A DNA stretch of 64,000 nt from the NCBI RefSeq assembly GCF_032062135.1, contig NC_092862.1:93218426-93282425 (forward strand). The letters are read 5' to 3'. This DNA is from Pyxicephalus adspersus (lineage: Eukaryota > Chordata > Amphibia > Anura > Pyxicephalidae). Each line of letters opens with the position of its first letter. Positions within the stretch are counted from its first letter, which is position 1. The position numbers and the translations under genes are program-made. Shown one piece after another: positions 1-12,440 of the stretch. The notes below the pieces were generated by a model. The model made no database searches. It was not told where the DNA came from and saw only the letters and a list, made by a program, of their open reading frames with translations.

Positions 1-2526
1 CTTTAAATGGCGTTCTTTTTTCAAATGCCTGCATTTGTACTTTTCCTACACTTATATGGCACACTATACTGTTCAGCAAAAGTGACAAGGACAAGGTCGA
101 GACAACTTGTACAAATGCCAGGGGTGCTAATTGTGCTCACCTTTCATTTACATGGTTTAATGCTTCTTTAAACTAATTAAGCACCCCTAGCTGTGTTTTA
201 TATGTACCAAACTGGACAGCTTTACCTACATCTGGACAAAAGAATTAAAGGAATTAAAATACTGCACGTTGTTATACGAACATAAAATATACAATAATAT
301 TGCTTTCCGGAAAACATTCTTTTTAAATAAATAACCTGTTGCTGGTAATACTTAATTTTTATTTTTACAGGGAGTATAAAATAATTTTTTTTGTGAACAA
401 AAAGAAAATTGCCCTCCAAAAGTAAGAAAAGAGAATAACTTTAACTCTTACAGGTTATAGATAACAATCATTTGTGCATTGGCTAGAAAGACTCAATAAA
501 ACTGCTCATGCCATTATAAAACAAGAAACATATTAAAAAAAGTTTAGAAAATAGGAGTGTTATGGGAAATGTAGAAAATGTTTAGTATATATTTAAAGAA
601 TATATATATATATATATAATCAAAATCATCTTAAGCCAAACTCCAAGGGAAATGAAAACTGACTTGAAGTGCAGGGGTAGTCCCATTCTCATTTTCCTTG
701 AATTTCAGTTTTAAAGGATTGGCATAAATACCTGGGGTACAAGTTAAAATCCTTTTTTTTCTTCCCTTGCCCTTTTCTTTTTCACTCCAATTTCACATTT
801 TTTGGTAGGGCTTCAAGCTTTCTCACATACAGTGAGGGACTTCAGGGCTTATGCGGTACGTAATGATATCAGAGCCTGCAAGAGATAGAGGGCTTTAGAG
901 ATAGGGGCCAGTTGCATAAGTAGAGAAAACCTTGACGATCAATGAATAAGGCAAATAAAAGTGCTTTTTACTGATACCCTAAGTTCAAGAGTTTATTGTC
1001 CTAGAAGTCCAGTTTTTAAAATGAAACTATGACCATGCCTAAAATTAATTCTTAAGCTTACAGACTGTTTTTTTTTTAGTTTAATTGTACTGGGGATAGG
1101 TTAAAGCGTCTTTGTCTGTGAGGGAGATTTCCCCCCTTTTTATGTCCTTATGACATCTGATCAAAAAATATGTGGGAGCTGGCATAGGTACTAGATTTTC
1201 CCTATTCCACTGTTCCCTATTTTTCCCATTCATTCCCTGTTCCAAAATGCTCTTTCAGTGATGGGAATTGTCAACAATGGAACTGAAACTCCAATTTCCC
1301 TCTGACTCCCTGTAGGGCAAGAGGTGAAGTAGACACAGGCAGCAAAATAAACACGACAAATGTTCTCCTGACTAAAAAGTTTTGGCTGAAGTTGGGCTTT
1401 AATGACCTGTCATAAAAAAAACCTTAACAGAAAAACTGCAGGAATAATTAAATGTGGGCTTATGACATTAACTTAGAATTTTGAGTCAAATCAAGACTAC
1501 AGGACTGCCCAGGAGTGGACTTAGATATGAATTTCATTTATATTCAAGGACATGCTTTTGTATACATATGAAGGAGGGCTTAATCATTTCCAAGAATGAG
1601 CATACAATACCGTCCCTGACAGATCAGCATGAAAAACCAGCTGACATGTCTGACATAATTTTCCTTTTGGCTTTCCCTGTAGAAAACTCTGTTACCAGGA
1701 TAATAGCTGCAACCCTTAGATCTATTTTTTCTATAACCTAATCTCTAAGTACTACTATGGCAGCATGTAAACAAGATGGAGGCCCACAGGGATAGAATAA
1801 GCTTTAACTCTTACTCTTCCTCACACTGATGCCACAGCCAAGGTTTTAAATACTCTTTTGATTGTTAAATTCCTCTTGATAACAGAGCACTTACTAAGTG
1901 GAGGTTTCACGGGGGATAATATAGCAGTCATTAAATACAATGCATATCTCTTTCCAACTAAGAGAGTAAAAACTGGCCTTTGGGAAGTGTGGTAGAAACA
2001 TGCCATATATCTCCATAGTAACATGTGGAGCAATACATGAAAAATGAAGTATGGGTACTAAAACGTCAGAATTGTACAAATTCAAAGCCTCTTACAAAGA
2101 AATTTACCACTACACTGGTCTAATTATTTGCCAATTATATTTTCTACTTGGGAAAATGAAAAGCTGAACAGACCTTGCATTTGAACTTGTGGCCTTCACG
2201 TCAAAGGCATTTTTTAGATACTAAAGAAAAAGACATTGTAAGAAATACAATGCTGCATGTGGAGTTCGCTCTTGTACAACATGACACAAAGATCAACCTT
2301 TCCGAAGCTTATTTTCTTTTAGAAGAAATAATAGAGACTGCTGTAATAAATTCAAGATATGCCATTTAAAAGACAGGGTACTACCTGTTTTTAAACACTA
2401 AATACTGTAAATCAGCTGGGTTGAAAAATAGTTTTATAATGTTTCATGTCATTTATTAAGAAGCAAAGGAAAAACTGTATTCACTATACATAGAGTCATA
2501 TTTTTCCTTTTTATGTTTAGATTTAG
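1..2526. other. Intergenic DNA; no gene seen
   Basis: AT-rich with polypurine/polypyrimidine tracts. The segment from about 1140 to 1370 (ctgaaactccaatttccc, gactccctgtagggcaagag) looks like repeat debris. Short open frames are chance. Confidence 0.5.
600..620. repeat. (TA)n microsatellite, short
   Basis: About ten TA units in AT-rich intergenic sequence. Confidence 0.9.
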
Positions 2527-2650
2527 GTCAGGGTTTCTCCTCCAGTGCTTGCTAGGGGGTTCCTTGAGCAATGAGCGATCTGTGCCGCTCAGGTCAGTGT
2601 AATTGGCACCAATGATCTTTTTGGCTAACTGTACACCAGCACATGTACAA
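2527..2650. repeat. Dispersed repeat, family C, copy 1
   Basis: Shares the order gggtttctcctccag, ggttccttgagcaatgagc, gtcagtgtaattggcacca and atctttttggctaactgta with 31577-31735. The class is not settled; it resembles hAT-type MITE debris. The minus-strand ORF here is a chance frame. Confidence 0.65.
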
Positions 2651-4689
2651 CTGAATACCACACTAATATTCTGTGTGCTGTAGATAAAGTAAATAAATTG
2701 GTAAAAAGGTTGAATAAGTCTGATTTTGGTGATAGCTATATGAAATTGTCAGGCCTTCCTCAATTTATAAACATTATAGTGCAAGAGCTGGTATCACAAG
2801 GTGCCCAAACCCAGGTTTACAGTGTACATGTGGGACCAGCTTTAGCTCTGGCGCTCTTTTTCAGCTGTTCTAAAAAGTGGCCATTTTCAGACTTGCAGAT
2901 AAAAAAACCACACCGTTGCTCCCAGGAACATAAAAAAACTGCTTCAAAATTGCTTGTAGCACATAACCCTAAGCCCATTGACAATGTACACAGCAGTCAA
3001 TGTTTCTTTTGGCTGGAGGTTGTCAGAGTATTTATCAAAAAAATAAAGATTATTCTACAGTGACAAAAAGCTGTACAAAATATCCTGTAGGTATAGTACA
3101 CAGCCATAACATTTATTTGCCAAATATATAAAATTATATATATAGTTGCTCATGTCATCAGCCATAATTGTATAGTATGTTTTTCTTAATATTAACAGCA
3201 TGACATCTTGATGTTACATTTTTGGACCCTAAAAGCACATTTTAATGAAAGAATGAATTTTAGCAAGAATATACCAGTTTTAGGTAAAAAGATCATAGGT
3301 GGCAATGGGTAGTGTGTCTAGTGGAATTAAATGGTTTAAATTAGAAATATACCTGCTGATATTTCTTCTTTAGTTATATTATAGTTCTTTAGAGGTTTTA
3401 CTGACACCAATGATCTGCAATAGTAGTGGTAGCTCTTCAGATACAAAATAATTACCAGAGGTGCTTGTGGAGACTGGAAATGTTACAGAAACTGGACCAA
3501 AACATTTGCAGGGGAAAATGTTACAGAGGAGAACTGTACTAACATCATATTTTTTTTGTATATGCTTTGTAATTCTTTGTGTGATTCATTGTGCTGTCTC
3601 AAATTGAACCTTAACCTTGATGTGGGCCCAGTTTCCTTATTTCGCCCCCACTGTGAAAAGTTGCAACAATTTTTGTAATAATGACATATCTTGCACTTTA
3701 GACAGGGCTGGATATCTGCATAGGCCAATGTAAGCCATGGTCTAGGCTAGCACAACTGCCAGGATTGCCATACATTGGGAATACAAGTGTCAGTATGTCT
3801 ATTCCCTACCATGGCTTCCCTCTGGAGAGCAAGTCTTTTTATTCTGGCCACACTTCACTTTAGTTTAGTTCATGTCTGATCCTTTGATTATGGTTCTTTA
3901 ATGCCTCCTTCATAGCATCACACTTAAATTCTGTGTGAGGTTTTTGACAAAGTTCAAAATTTACCTGTCCTTCATACCCTCATACAAATAATACAATGGT
4001 ATTTCATATGGACAGAGGCATGTGCAGGTGGACAGGATACTTGGGGGTATGGCCTTTCTCTATAGTCAGAAAGAAGGGTCCTTTATGTGTGTGCTTTGGG
4101 TCCTGTAGCTGCATTCAAGATGTTAAAGAAAAGCACTAAAGACACTTTTTCATTACTAGTTCCTAAGCCAGACATGGTTCCCATAAAAAATATCAAAGCT
4201 TTCAGCTATCAATGTTGAAAACAAGTTTAGGTAAATTTAGTACAACATGCCCTGGAGGAGGATGGCATTAGCTGAGCTTTGCTTGGCCAAGGTTCGATGA
4301 TTATGACTAATTACTGTGATTATATAAAGAGCGATGCCTTGTTAATCAGCATAAAATCAAGGAATATATAAAAAATTTTCCCGTAGATAGGGAATGTATA
4401 TCCACAAAAGCCAACTAGCCTGTATTTATATGTTGCCTGCACACCTTTCCTTCCAACAACAGTACATGAAATATGACAGCTTCAAAGCCGTGGAAATATC
4501 AAATATGCTCTAGCAAGTTTTATATTTGCCTTTTTTTCGGGTTTAGAATGTCAGTAAATAAATATCTAAAATACACTAAAAACAAGAAAGAAAAACCTGA
4601 ATATCTAACACCTTCATTTATCACAGAGGGCAAAGTATTTTCTTCAATATAAATCCAATGCTATGGTTAGTATGGCAAGAATTCACCTC
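2651..4689. other. Intergenic DNA; no gene seen
   Basis: A 121-codon plus frame (2698-3063) has no domain, no Kozak-like context and no splice partner. Nothing else is recognised. Confidence 0.45.
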
Positions 4690-5087
4690 TCATCTGAATG
4701 AGCCACTGGGCCTAAAGCTGATGGTAGACTGGGATACTCTGTTACATTTATTTTTCCTGTTATATCCTGAAGTTTTCATTATACAAAAGTATCAATCACT
4801 GGAATGTTCTCCTGGCTCCCGCCAAACCATAGGTATACCAAATGGCATCGTATCACGTGTTCCCTTTGTCCACATCCGTAAACCCTCGACACACTGATTG
4901 CACACCTTATCAGGGGCCCAAGACTTATCTTGATCACCTAGTTCAACTTTGAAATATACCAAATAGGCTTGCTCTACAAATGTGCTAATGTTCGCTCTTT
5001 GACTGGGAATGGTGAAAATGCCACAGATATAACAAAATGAATCAGGGTTGTTTAGCACTTACAACGAGAAACAGCAGAGCCAGACAT
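4690..5087 (-). pseudogene. Broken cysteine-rich transposon-type ORF fragment
   Basis: The minus-strand ATG at 5087 starts MSGSAVSRCKC and then shifts frame near 5055, where one base appears to be missing. The open frame continues as LNNPDSFCYICG, SFVEQAY-like helix text, GDQDKSWAPDKVCNQCVEGL, KGTRD and IPMVWREPGEHSSD. An in-frame TGA at 4792-4794 sits where a cysteine is expected before YFC. The same frame then reads on to a stop at 4690. The pattern CxxC...WAP..C..C...MVWREP...HSSD(C)YFC is one I recognise as a repetitive, probably transposon-borne, zinc-binding-like protein seen in many animal genomes. I cannot assign it to a transposon class. With a frameshift and a nonsense codon it is not functional. 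Confidence 0.6.
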
Positions 5088-6345
5088 GATCTGAAAGAAA
5101 GGAAATATATGTGTAAGTAGAAAAATAAATTTTGCTTATTCACTACGTTGAGCAGAGCACAACCATTTGATCACACTGTCACACTGTACGCGTGTAAATG
5201 AATAGCCTATACAAATTCACGCTACAGTAAACACATTAATATTAGCGGTAGAAAAAACTGATGTGATAAAAGAAAACTAACTGCACTTTCAGAATCAACA
5301 TACCTATTTTAGTGTAAGAAAGCTTAAAAATTTAAATTACCAAAAATTTGTTCAAAATTGTTCCCCATTGTAATATAATTGATTTTTTCCCATAGATTCC
5401 CATATAAAGTTGGCAAATCTTTTCATACATGAATTAGCTATTTTAGCTCTTTTCAAATGCAGGCTCAGCTTATTGTTATTGTTCCCCCTTAAAGCAGAAC
5501 CAGAGTTCCACATTAGGGCCAGGACAGGTGAGTTTAAATAAAAAAAATTGCAGTTAGGCAGGTATGTTTTTTTTATTGCAGAATGAACATTTTGCAAAAG
5601 AAATAGGACTTGTCAGACCACTATTTTTTTATAAACCTTTTTTTTTATAAATCCCACTTTAAAAATCTCCATGTTTTGAAATCAAATGCAGCATTACCAA
5701 TGCACCTTCCAAACATGTTTAGAAGGTGTGTTGGGATGCAATTAACTGTGAATGTCAGTGCAACACACCAAATCATGTAATGAACATTACCACAAAGCAT
5801 TTGTTGTGAATAGGCCCCAAATGATCACCTTCAAGATCAGTTCAAGTCATTATAAGGGCATAGATGTGTGTTCAGCTGACTCCAACTCTTCATGGCTCCA
5901 TGGACTTTAGTACACCAGCCCTGTCTGACAAATCTTCCTTTTCTGAGCTTTTTTTGTCTGCAATCCTTTAAAACTTTAAAGCCTTTACAGGAAATCATAT
6001 TCTCTTTGTGCTCCAAACTATTTGAGGTATAGATGTACGATCAGTCTATCTAGTGAGCAGCCTGGTCTTATTTTCTGGAACAGTTTTCTTCACCACAACT
6101 CAAAGTTTTGCATTTATTGCCCGTATTTTCCTAACCACATTTTTAAACAGAAAAGTATGTGCTTCCACCTTTTCTTAATCTCTTTGCCAATGTGTTACCA
6201 ATGCGTGATGATTTTTAGTTTCTTTGATGTAGAACAAACCAGAATTGGGCTATAATACTTTTTAGTGTTAAAAAATCCACATATCTCAAGTTGTGACTAT
6301 AAAGCTATCATAAAGTTTTATTTGCCAAAGTTTTCCCATTCTGGG
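5088..6345. other. Intergenic DNA with faint repeat debris
   Basis: Around 5455-5570 (ccttaaagcagaaccagag, ggccaggacaggtgagtt) and 5690-5820 (gtgaataggcccc) there is text resembling dispersed frog repeats. No gene. Confidence 0.4.
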
Positions 6346-6560
6346 TCCCCCCTCCCCTCTCATAAAAATGCTAATAAAATTGCTAAAAAAAAATGTGTCC
6401 GTTTATATAATACTTGATTCTAATTCCAGTGACATCATAACTGGTTGGTGGTACAGGCCAGAGTGCTATACATACCTTTCTGCAAACACAAAACTGTGGT
6501 AACATCCACAGACAGACATACAATGTAAGATGAAACTCCTCCAGCCAGGACATGGCTGGG
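6346..6560. repeat. Dispersed repeat, family D, copy 1
   Basis: Phrases atgctaataaaattgct, gtgacatcataac, gtgctatacataccttt and gcaaacacaaaactg occur in the same order at 29165-29360. No terminal structure is recognised. Confidence 0.55.
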
Positions 6561-6902
6561 TTTGTGTTTTTGTCTGCTTGCAGTGAAACTATTCAGTTTA
6601 CTTGCTAGGGAGGAGCTAAGTGGACTGGAGGCAACTTGGCACCATACCCAAAAGTTTAGACTTTTCCTGGGGGTTCAATTTTATATTGGGAAACAGGCAG
6701 AGCTGTCAATGTTTGCTATCTTACTTTACTTTACCTTCAGTCAATGGAGGTTTTTTCTTTATTTTCATTGAAGCAACTGGTGTTCATCAACAAACACATA
6801 AATGCATTTAGTTTTGAAGAAAAATGTGTAAACTATAATATCCAAAAGAGACAGTGAATACATCTAAGAAATAAATAAACATAATAAACTGAACATATAT
6901 AC

Positions 6903-6995
6903 CAGAGGTTTGAACTTGAGTCACGGGACTTGGACTCAAATCCGACTGAAGTCGCCTAGTGAATGACTTGCAATTCGACTCGGGGTCAACCTCTG
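6903..6995. mobile_element. 93-bp hAT-type MITE with perfect 8-bp target duplication
   Basis: The target duplication atatatac is at 6895-6902 and 6996-7003. The ends are cagaggtttga and tcaacctctg, inverted repeats beginning CAG as in hAT elements. The middle, gagtcacgggacttggactc, is itself partly palindromic. Too short to encode anything. Confidence 0.85.
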
Positions 6996-7206
6996 ATATA
7001 TACTAAAAACATGTAGAATAGAAAAGAATACAGAAATACACAAAGGTATTAATTATATATAAGTTTCTTTTTCTTCTTCTAAATAGGGATCAGATTACAA
7101 CACTTCCCTTGCCTGCAAACAATACTATGGGTGTCAGGATTTAACTGATCAAGTATAAGGTTTATGACCTTTGTTGCTTTATTGATAAACCCAAAAGTTC
7201 AATATA

Positions 7207-8830
7207 TTTAATAATAATAAACATTTATAGGGCCCCAACATATTTCACAGTACTGTACATTAAATATGGGGCCTGTCATTTGCAACAATAAATAGGGGTT
7301 ACAAATGACAGACATATACAGACACGACACAGGAGCAGGGGAAGATCCTGCCCCGAAGAACTTACTATCTTAGAGGTGGGGCAAGTATCACACAATAGCA
7401 GGGGGAGATATGAAATGGTGGGAAGTAGTGAGGGTTTTAGGAGACAGAAGAAGACAGGTAGGCAAGTTTAAAAAAGATGGGTTTTGAGTGCTCCTTTATT
7501 TTAAAGATGCAGAAAGTAGGAGCAAACCGAATTACCGGTACACAAGAAAGACCATTGCAGACATTCGGGGTTGCTCTAGAAAAGTCATGGAGCCTTGCAT
7601 GTGACAGAGGTATGAGTGGGGAAGTCATTGGTAGGTCATTAAAAAAGTGAAGAGAGCGGATTGGGGTGTGATTTTCTACCATGTCAGAAAGGTAAGAGGG
7701 CCAAGAGTTGTGGAAGGGAAAGTGTAAGGCAATGAAGGGAACTTCATGGAGATGCAGCAGAAGAGAAGTGGTGGTAAGGAAGGAAAAGTCTGCCTGCAGC
7801 ATGCCTAATAGATTGTAAAGGGGAGAGGTTAGTGGAATACCAGAGAGGAGGATGTTAGAGTAGTCCAGAAGAGAGATGATAAGAGTGTGTACAAGGAGTT
7901 TAGTGATTTCTGGAGACAAGTAGGGGCTGATTTTGGAGATGTGGCGCAGGTGTGACAGGACTTGGAAATGTTCCAAATATTGGGGGTATAGGAGAGGGCA
8001 GAATTGATGGTTGAGCCAATTCAAGGCGCCTAAGGGGAGGGATGCATACCATTGTTGTTTACAGTTAGAAATTTGTCGGGAGATTTGGAATGTGAAGAGG
8101 GAAGATGATAAGTTCAGTTTTAAAAATCTGTCAGCCATCCATGATGAGATGGCTGACAGGCGACATGAAGCCTTATCCAGGACTGAAGGAGACAAGTCAG
8201 GGGTGGACAGATAGATTTGAGTTTCATCAGCATGTAGATGGTACTGTAAACCAAAGGAGGCTATGGGACTACAGAGTGAGGAGGTGTACAGAGAAAAAAG
8301 AACTGGTCCAAGAACTGACCCCTGGGGAACACTAACAGGAAGAAGAGTAGGAGAGGAGGAATTACCATTGAAAGAAACTTGAAAGGAGTGGTCAGACAGG
8401 TAGGAAGCAAAGAGAGAGCAGTGTACTTTAGTAAGGGCTGTTTCAGTGGAATGGGCAGCTCTAAAACCAGACTGGAGGGGTTCAAGGAGAGAGTTGGTGT
8501 TCTGGTAATCTGTAAGTCTTTTATAGACAAGGAGTTTTATGCTCAAGAAGTTTGGAAACATATGGGAGAAGGGAGATAGGATGGTAGCTAGAGGATAGGG
8601 AAAGGTCTAGAGAGAGTTTCTTAAGGGTAGGGAGAATAATGGCATGTTTGAAAGTGGAAAGGGGAGAGACTGGTAGAAAGGGGGAGATTGAATATTTCGG
8701 TTAGTGCGGGGCTAGGGTGGAGGAGTGGGCACAGAGTAGATTGGAGGGAATTGGGTCAAGAGGACAGGTAGTAGATGATGAAAGAAGAGAGGAGACTTCA
8801 TCCAGGGTAACAGGGCAGAGGGAGGTTAGT
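7207..8830 (-). mobile_element. Rex1-like (L2/CR1-group) non-LTR retrotransposon, 5'-truncated
   Basis: This is a minus-strand LINE remnant. From 8830 downwards the frames read degraded reverse transcriptase, including PLDPIPSNLL, then [13 protein letters not shown] and [15 protein letters not shown]. The left 230 bp (7207-7440) is the 3' tail. It starts next to an ATT/AAT-rich run and is repeated at 44147-44510 and, more weakly, at 52903-53035. That tail-plus-microsatellite arrangement is usual for the CR1/L2/Rex1 group. I place it in Rex1 from the SGFR..HSTETAL and PQGSVLGP motif spacing; the exact clade needs a tree. The endonuclease domain and 5' end are missing. Confidence 0.75.
7437..8561 (-). 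pseudogene. Reverse transcriptase fragment of the Rex1-like LINE
   Basis: A long open frame of 374 codons inside the LINE above. Motif order: [13 protein letters not shown] (about residue 31), [15 protein letters not shown] (about 79) and then [10 protein letters not shown] (about 109), where an active enzyme would carry a YADDTQ-like catalytic box. The change in that box and the loss of the preceding palm region, which lies in other frames above 8561, mean it is inactive. The rest is the thumb and C-terminal part, with [15 protein letters not shown] and [13 protein letters not shown] blocks typical of this LINE group. The plus-strand ORFs over the same interval are its antisense shadows. Confidence 0.75.
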
Positions 8831-9344
8831 GATGATTTACAGGTGGAATGGGTGGATTTGGTTGGAATAGTATGGTTGATAATGTGCTAGTGCTTTTTAA
8901 CAATGTTGATATGAATGTATAAACTTAAAAAAATTCCCCAGCAATAGTGGTCAGTAGGATAAAAATGCCCTTGTGACAGTAGTTAAAGTAAAAAAAGGCC
9001 ATGTGTTACTTAGTAGTTCAAGGTCATTGTTCTAGGTTATTTGTAATAAAACTGCCCTAGAATCAGTTGAAGTTTAAAATGTTTTTTTTTTTACCCTGAC
9101 TACTGCCCCCACTTAGGTGTCATTGAAAATATTACAGTTATGATGGGAGTAATAAAAGGCCATACCCCACACTATTCTTTTTATTCAAATGCAGTGCACT
9201 TTTTAATTATTTTTTTAATTTCATATGAGCTTGGTGTTTGGCTTAAAACAAATTATTTGGTAAATGTCTAGCATTATTCCTAAACATATAGAGCATTAGT
9301 AGGGGATCAATGAAACTGGATGAGTTTGTGATAAAGGGAAGAGT
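8831..9344. other. Intergenic DNA; nothing recognised
   Basis: AT-rich, no repeats or frames of note between the LINE and the candidate regulatory block. Confidence 0.4.
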
Positions 9345-9570
9345 GATATCATTATTGTATGGATGCGTTGATAGATAATCTGCTGGGTATTCATTTAGTG
9401 CAGTAACACTGTCACTAAGACAATAGGGTAATGCTCAGCGGGATCAGTACAAGAACCTGCATAGTTTTTCTTGTTGCCAAGGCAACATTAATTATTTTAT
9501 TAGGAAAAATGATTGACTGGGAGATTGGAACATTATCATTGTTAATGGTCTGAACACTACTTGGGGTGAT
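9345..9570. promoter_or_regulatory. Candidate conserved non-coding element with an RFX X-box
   Basis: A non-repetitive stretch with balanced composition. It holds gttgccaaggcaac (9473-9486), a perfect 14-bp palindrome matching the RFX X-box, followed within 40 bp by attaattattttattag (homeodomain-like) and tgattgac (Pbx/Meis-like). No open frame crosses it. Whether it is conserved cannot be tested here. Confidence 0.4.
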
Positions 9571-10215
9571 GTTTGCCACAGATGTCTGTCACAGACAACC
9601 AGTAAAGATTGCAATATAAACCACTTTCTATAAATCAGCTAAAAACGTATTTAATATGTCAACTAAATTAACCCACAGAAAATATATCTATATTTCATAG
9701 TAAACCTCTTCTGAATTACTATTTACAATCTAATACCTTTAGAACAAAGCCATTGCTACAGATTTTACAGCATCTTAGCATTAGAAGTTACAAACGCAAT
9801 TCTTCTAAAATACCAATTTTTTTATACTAAAAATATAAAACAATATTTTTATTGCTTCTATCTAATGTGTAACTATTATTGTGCAAAGATAAAATAAAAA
9901 TCTCAGGTACAAGACAGGATACACAACAGAAGGTTGCATTTCATTTTCATTTTCTAGCATCTGAAACAAACAAAAATATATATACACAAATATATTGTGT
10001 GAAACATCTAGAGATTAAAGAGCATACAGTGAAGAATTGGTCAAGTATTGTTTGATGAATACATTTAATATTTAAACATAAATATCCCCTTTATGTGAAT
10101 TGGTTTTGGTTTCCTTTTTAGAGCATAGGGCACTCTGAATCCAACTTTTCTGTTTTTCTAATTTCCTCTAATTATTTTGAGAAAACAGGCAATTTTTAAG
10201 GCACAATGGTAAAAA

Positions 10216-10465
10216 ATTACTTGTGTATTACAGGAATTAATTGCTGTGATTTCTCTTACTTAACACTCACAATTGCTTTGGGTTGGAACTTATTGCATTG
10301 ATATAAACTTCCTAAGAGTCACAGTGAAATGACAGCAATAAGTTTCAGTTATACACAAGCAATTTTTTTTATTGTTGCATAAAATTTGCATAAAAAAGAA
10401 ATAGGAAAAAATTGCATGCTTATGTCTGGAATTAACTGCTGTGATTTTACTTAGTTAACAGACAT
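10216..10465. repeat. Inverted plus direct repeat, MITE-like
   Basis: The segment at 10216-10252 (acttgtgtattacaggaatt and following) pairs with 10327-10365 in inverse orientation. A third, direct unit (tctggaattaactgctgtga) lies at 10424-10465. Arms pair at about three quarters of positions by eye. No coding. Confidence 0.5.
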
Positions 10466-12109
10466 AATTTTTGACTATTTTGTTTTTATACTTTTGAGAG
10501 CTATCAGTTATTTTATTACAATACTGCATGTTAAAATTGTAAATTTATGTCATAATTGTATTATATTATGGCACTTCATATTGCATTTAATTGTAAAAAT
10601 TAAAATTGTAATTATATGTTATATTCTAGAGTGCTGTATTGATGTAGTTCATGATGCTAGCTGCTGACTATGCTGCAGTCTGTCTTTGGATGATCCCTAA
10701 GCGCTCACACTGCTGATACAGCCTATACGGCAGCCTATCTTTGGATCATTGCTGGTGTGGGCACTTTTGCCCACTTGAATGATATGCCTGTCATTGGATG
10801 ATCTTGAGCGTGACCACTTGTCCAACATGTGGGATATCCAATTCAGAATTTAGGCTCAGATTGTTCAAATGCTATGTTCTGATCAAGGGATTGGAGCCAC
10901 CATTTATGGTTAACCACATAAGAATATTTCAGAATATTTTGCAAAAGTTGTTTTTAAATGATAATCTTGTACCAAAAATAAGAATATAACCAACTATGCC
11001 CAAATATATTTTCATTTAAATAGTGCTTATGGCTTAGGTTTTTTACAACATGTCATAGCACTAATCCTCCAATTTTCAGCACAGCTGTTCCCTTATACCT
11101 TCTGCTGTGATATGGCTGCTCATTACACAGTCTCCAGGGAGTAGCATACAATGGAGCCTTCTTGAGATACTAATTACCTGTTTACCTGTAAGCAAATAGG
11201 CACATGCTGTACACTAGGTATTATAAATAAACATAGCATAAAACCTGTCATGTTTATTTGTAATAAAATTTGATAAATTATAATACATTTTACATTTCAT
11301 ATATTACAAATTTACAAAAGGCCTAATTTGCTCAATTTGCTCAGATTCTTAATCCTTTATTATAAGCAATAAATGTAAATTTACTAGAGATGAATAGGTT
11401 TTGTTTGGCCATTATAAATGATGGATATATAGCTATTATAAATGATGGACAAGATTTTTTATTTCTGTTTTTTTCAGGTAAATTAGGTGGAAATCTTGAA
11501 GTGGACTTTTCCCTATATAGGGAGTTAACACATCTCAAACCTTAAGTGTTCAGTATTTTCATTTGTAGTCATAATTTGTTTTACAAATCCAGCACATATT
11601 TAAAATACATGCAGCTGTTTTCATATTTTTTTTCTTTAAATATGTTGCAAGTAAAGAAAATTTTGTTTTCTGACAGAAATGTGTATCTAACTTTCTGTTT
11701 AAGCTGACAACAGCGTGTCTTTGCCACTCTCAATTCCCAAGCAGTAGTGACAACCTTACCCAATTTACAAGCGGATGAAAACAGAATGTTCTATTTAAAT
11801 GTATTTTGAATCCCTACGTAGTTTAAGGTCTTCAGATTTATTCTTGTGATACTTGTAGCATTTATGCAGGTGCTTACTTGAATAGGCATTGACATTCTGT
11901 TCAGATCAATAAGAGAAAAAATAGGAAGTATTCAGATTTAAATTAAAGCATGGCAATTTTTGTTTTTAATCAATTTTTACTGTCAGGGATTTTCTGTTTA
12001 CAGATATAATAAATGTTTTTCAATAAACCAAAACATCCTTGAAAATTCTGGACCTTTTTGGAAAAATCAAGGTGTTCCAATGCCTAGTATAAAATGTTGT
12101 CATCCATGA
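10466..12109. other. Intergenic DNA; no gene seen
   Basis: A mixed repeat-like block at about 10640-10800 (gctgctgactatgctgcagt, cctatctttggatcattgc) repeats ctttggatgatc twice. The remainder is AT-rich without features. Confidence 0.4.
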
Positions 12110-12440
12110 GCACTAGGAATATGTACACACAAATTCTGTCCTTGGAAACAATCTTTTGTGATCATTTCTAGTGATAGATGAATGAACAAACACTGTATAC
12201 ACAGCAAATTTTGTTCTACGGAGAGGGGAAGGGGAGGACGAGCAAGCAGCACCCCGCTGTGCTCTCCTCCATTGACACGCATAGCGGGGATTCCTGATAG
12301 GTTGTTCATTGATCCGCCAGGGCAAATCAATGTGTAACATCTCTGGAAGCTCTTGCTTATAATATAGAGGAGAGGTGTTTTGTAGCCTACAGCTCGGGAC
12401 AATGTTACCAACAAGTAGAGAGCACAGATCAGTTTACTAA
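12110..12440. repeat. GC-richer repeat block, probable frog MITE
   Basis: A 330-bp block with a composition unlike its neighbours (ggagaggggaaggggagga, gcaccccgctgtgctctcc, gataggttgttcattgatcc). It contains gatagatgaatgaacaa and its rough complement ttgttcattgatcc, so it folds. I associate this sequence with repeats in ranid-type frogs. The two overlapping minus-strand frames are not genes. Confidence 0.5.

Noticed and set aside
2698..3063. 121-codon plus-strand open frame
   Set aside because: AT-rich lysine-heavy ending, no domain, no start or splice context.
7900..8580. Plus-strand frames of 66-76 codons
   Set aside because: They are antisense shadows of the LINE reverse transcriptase.
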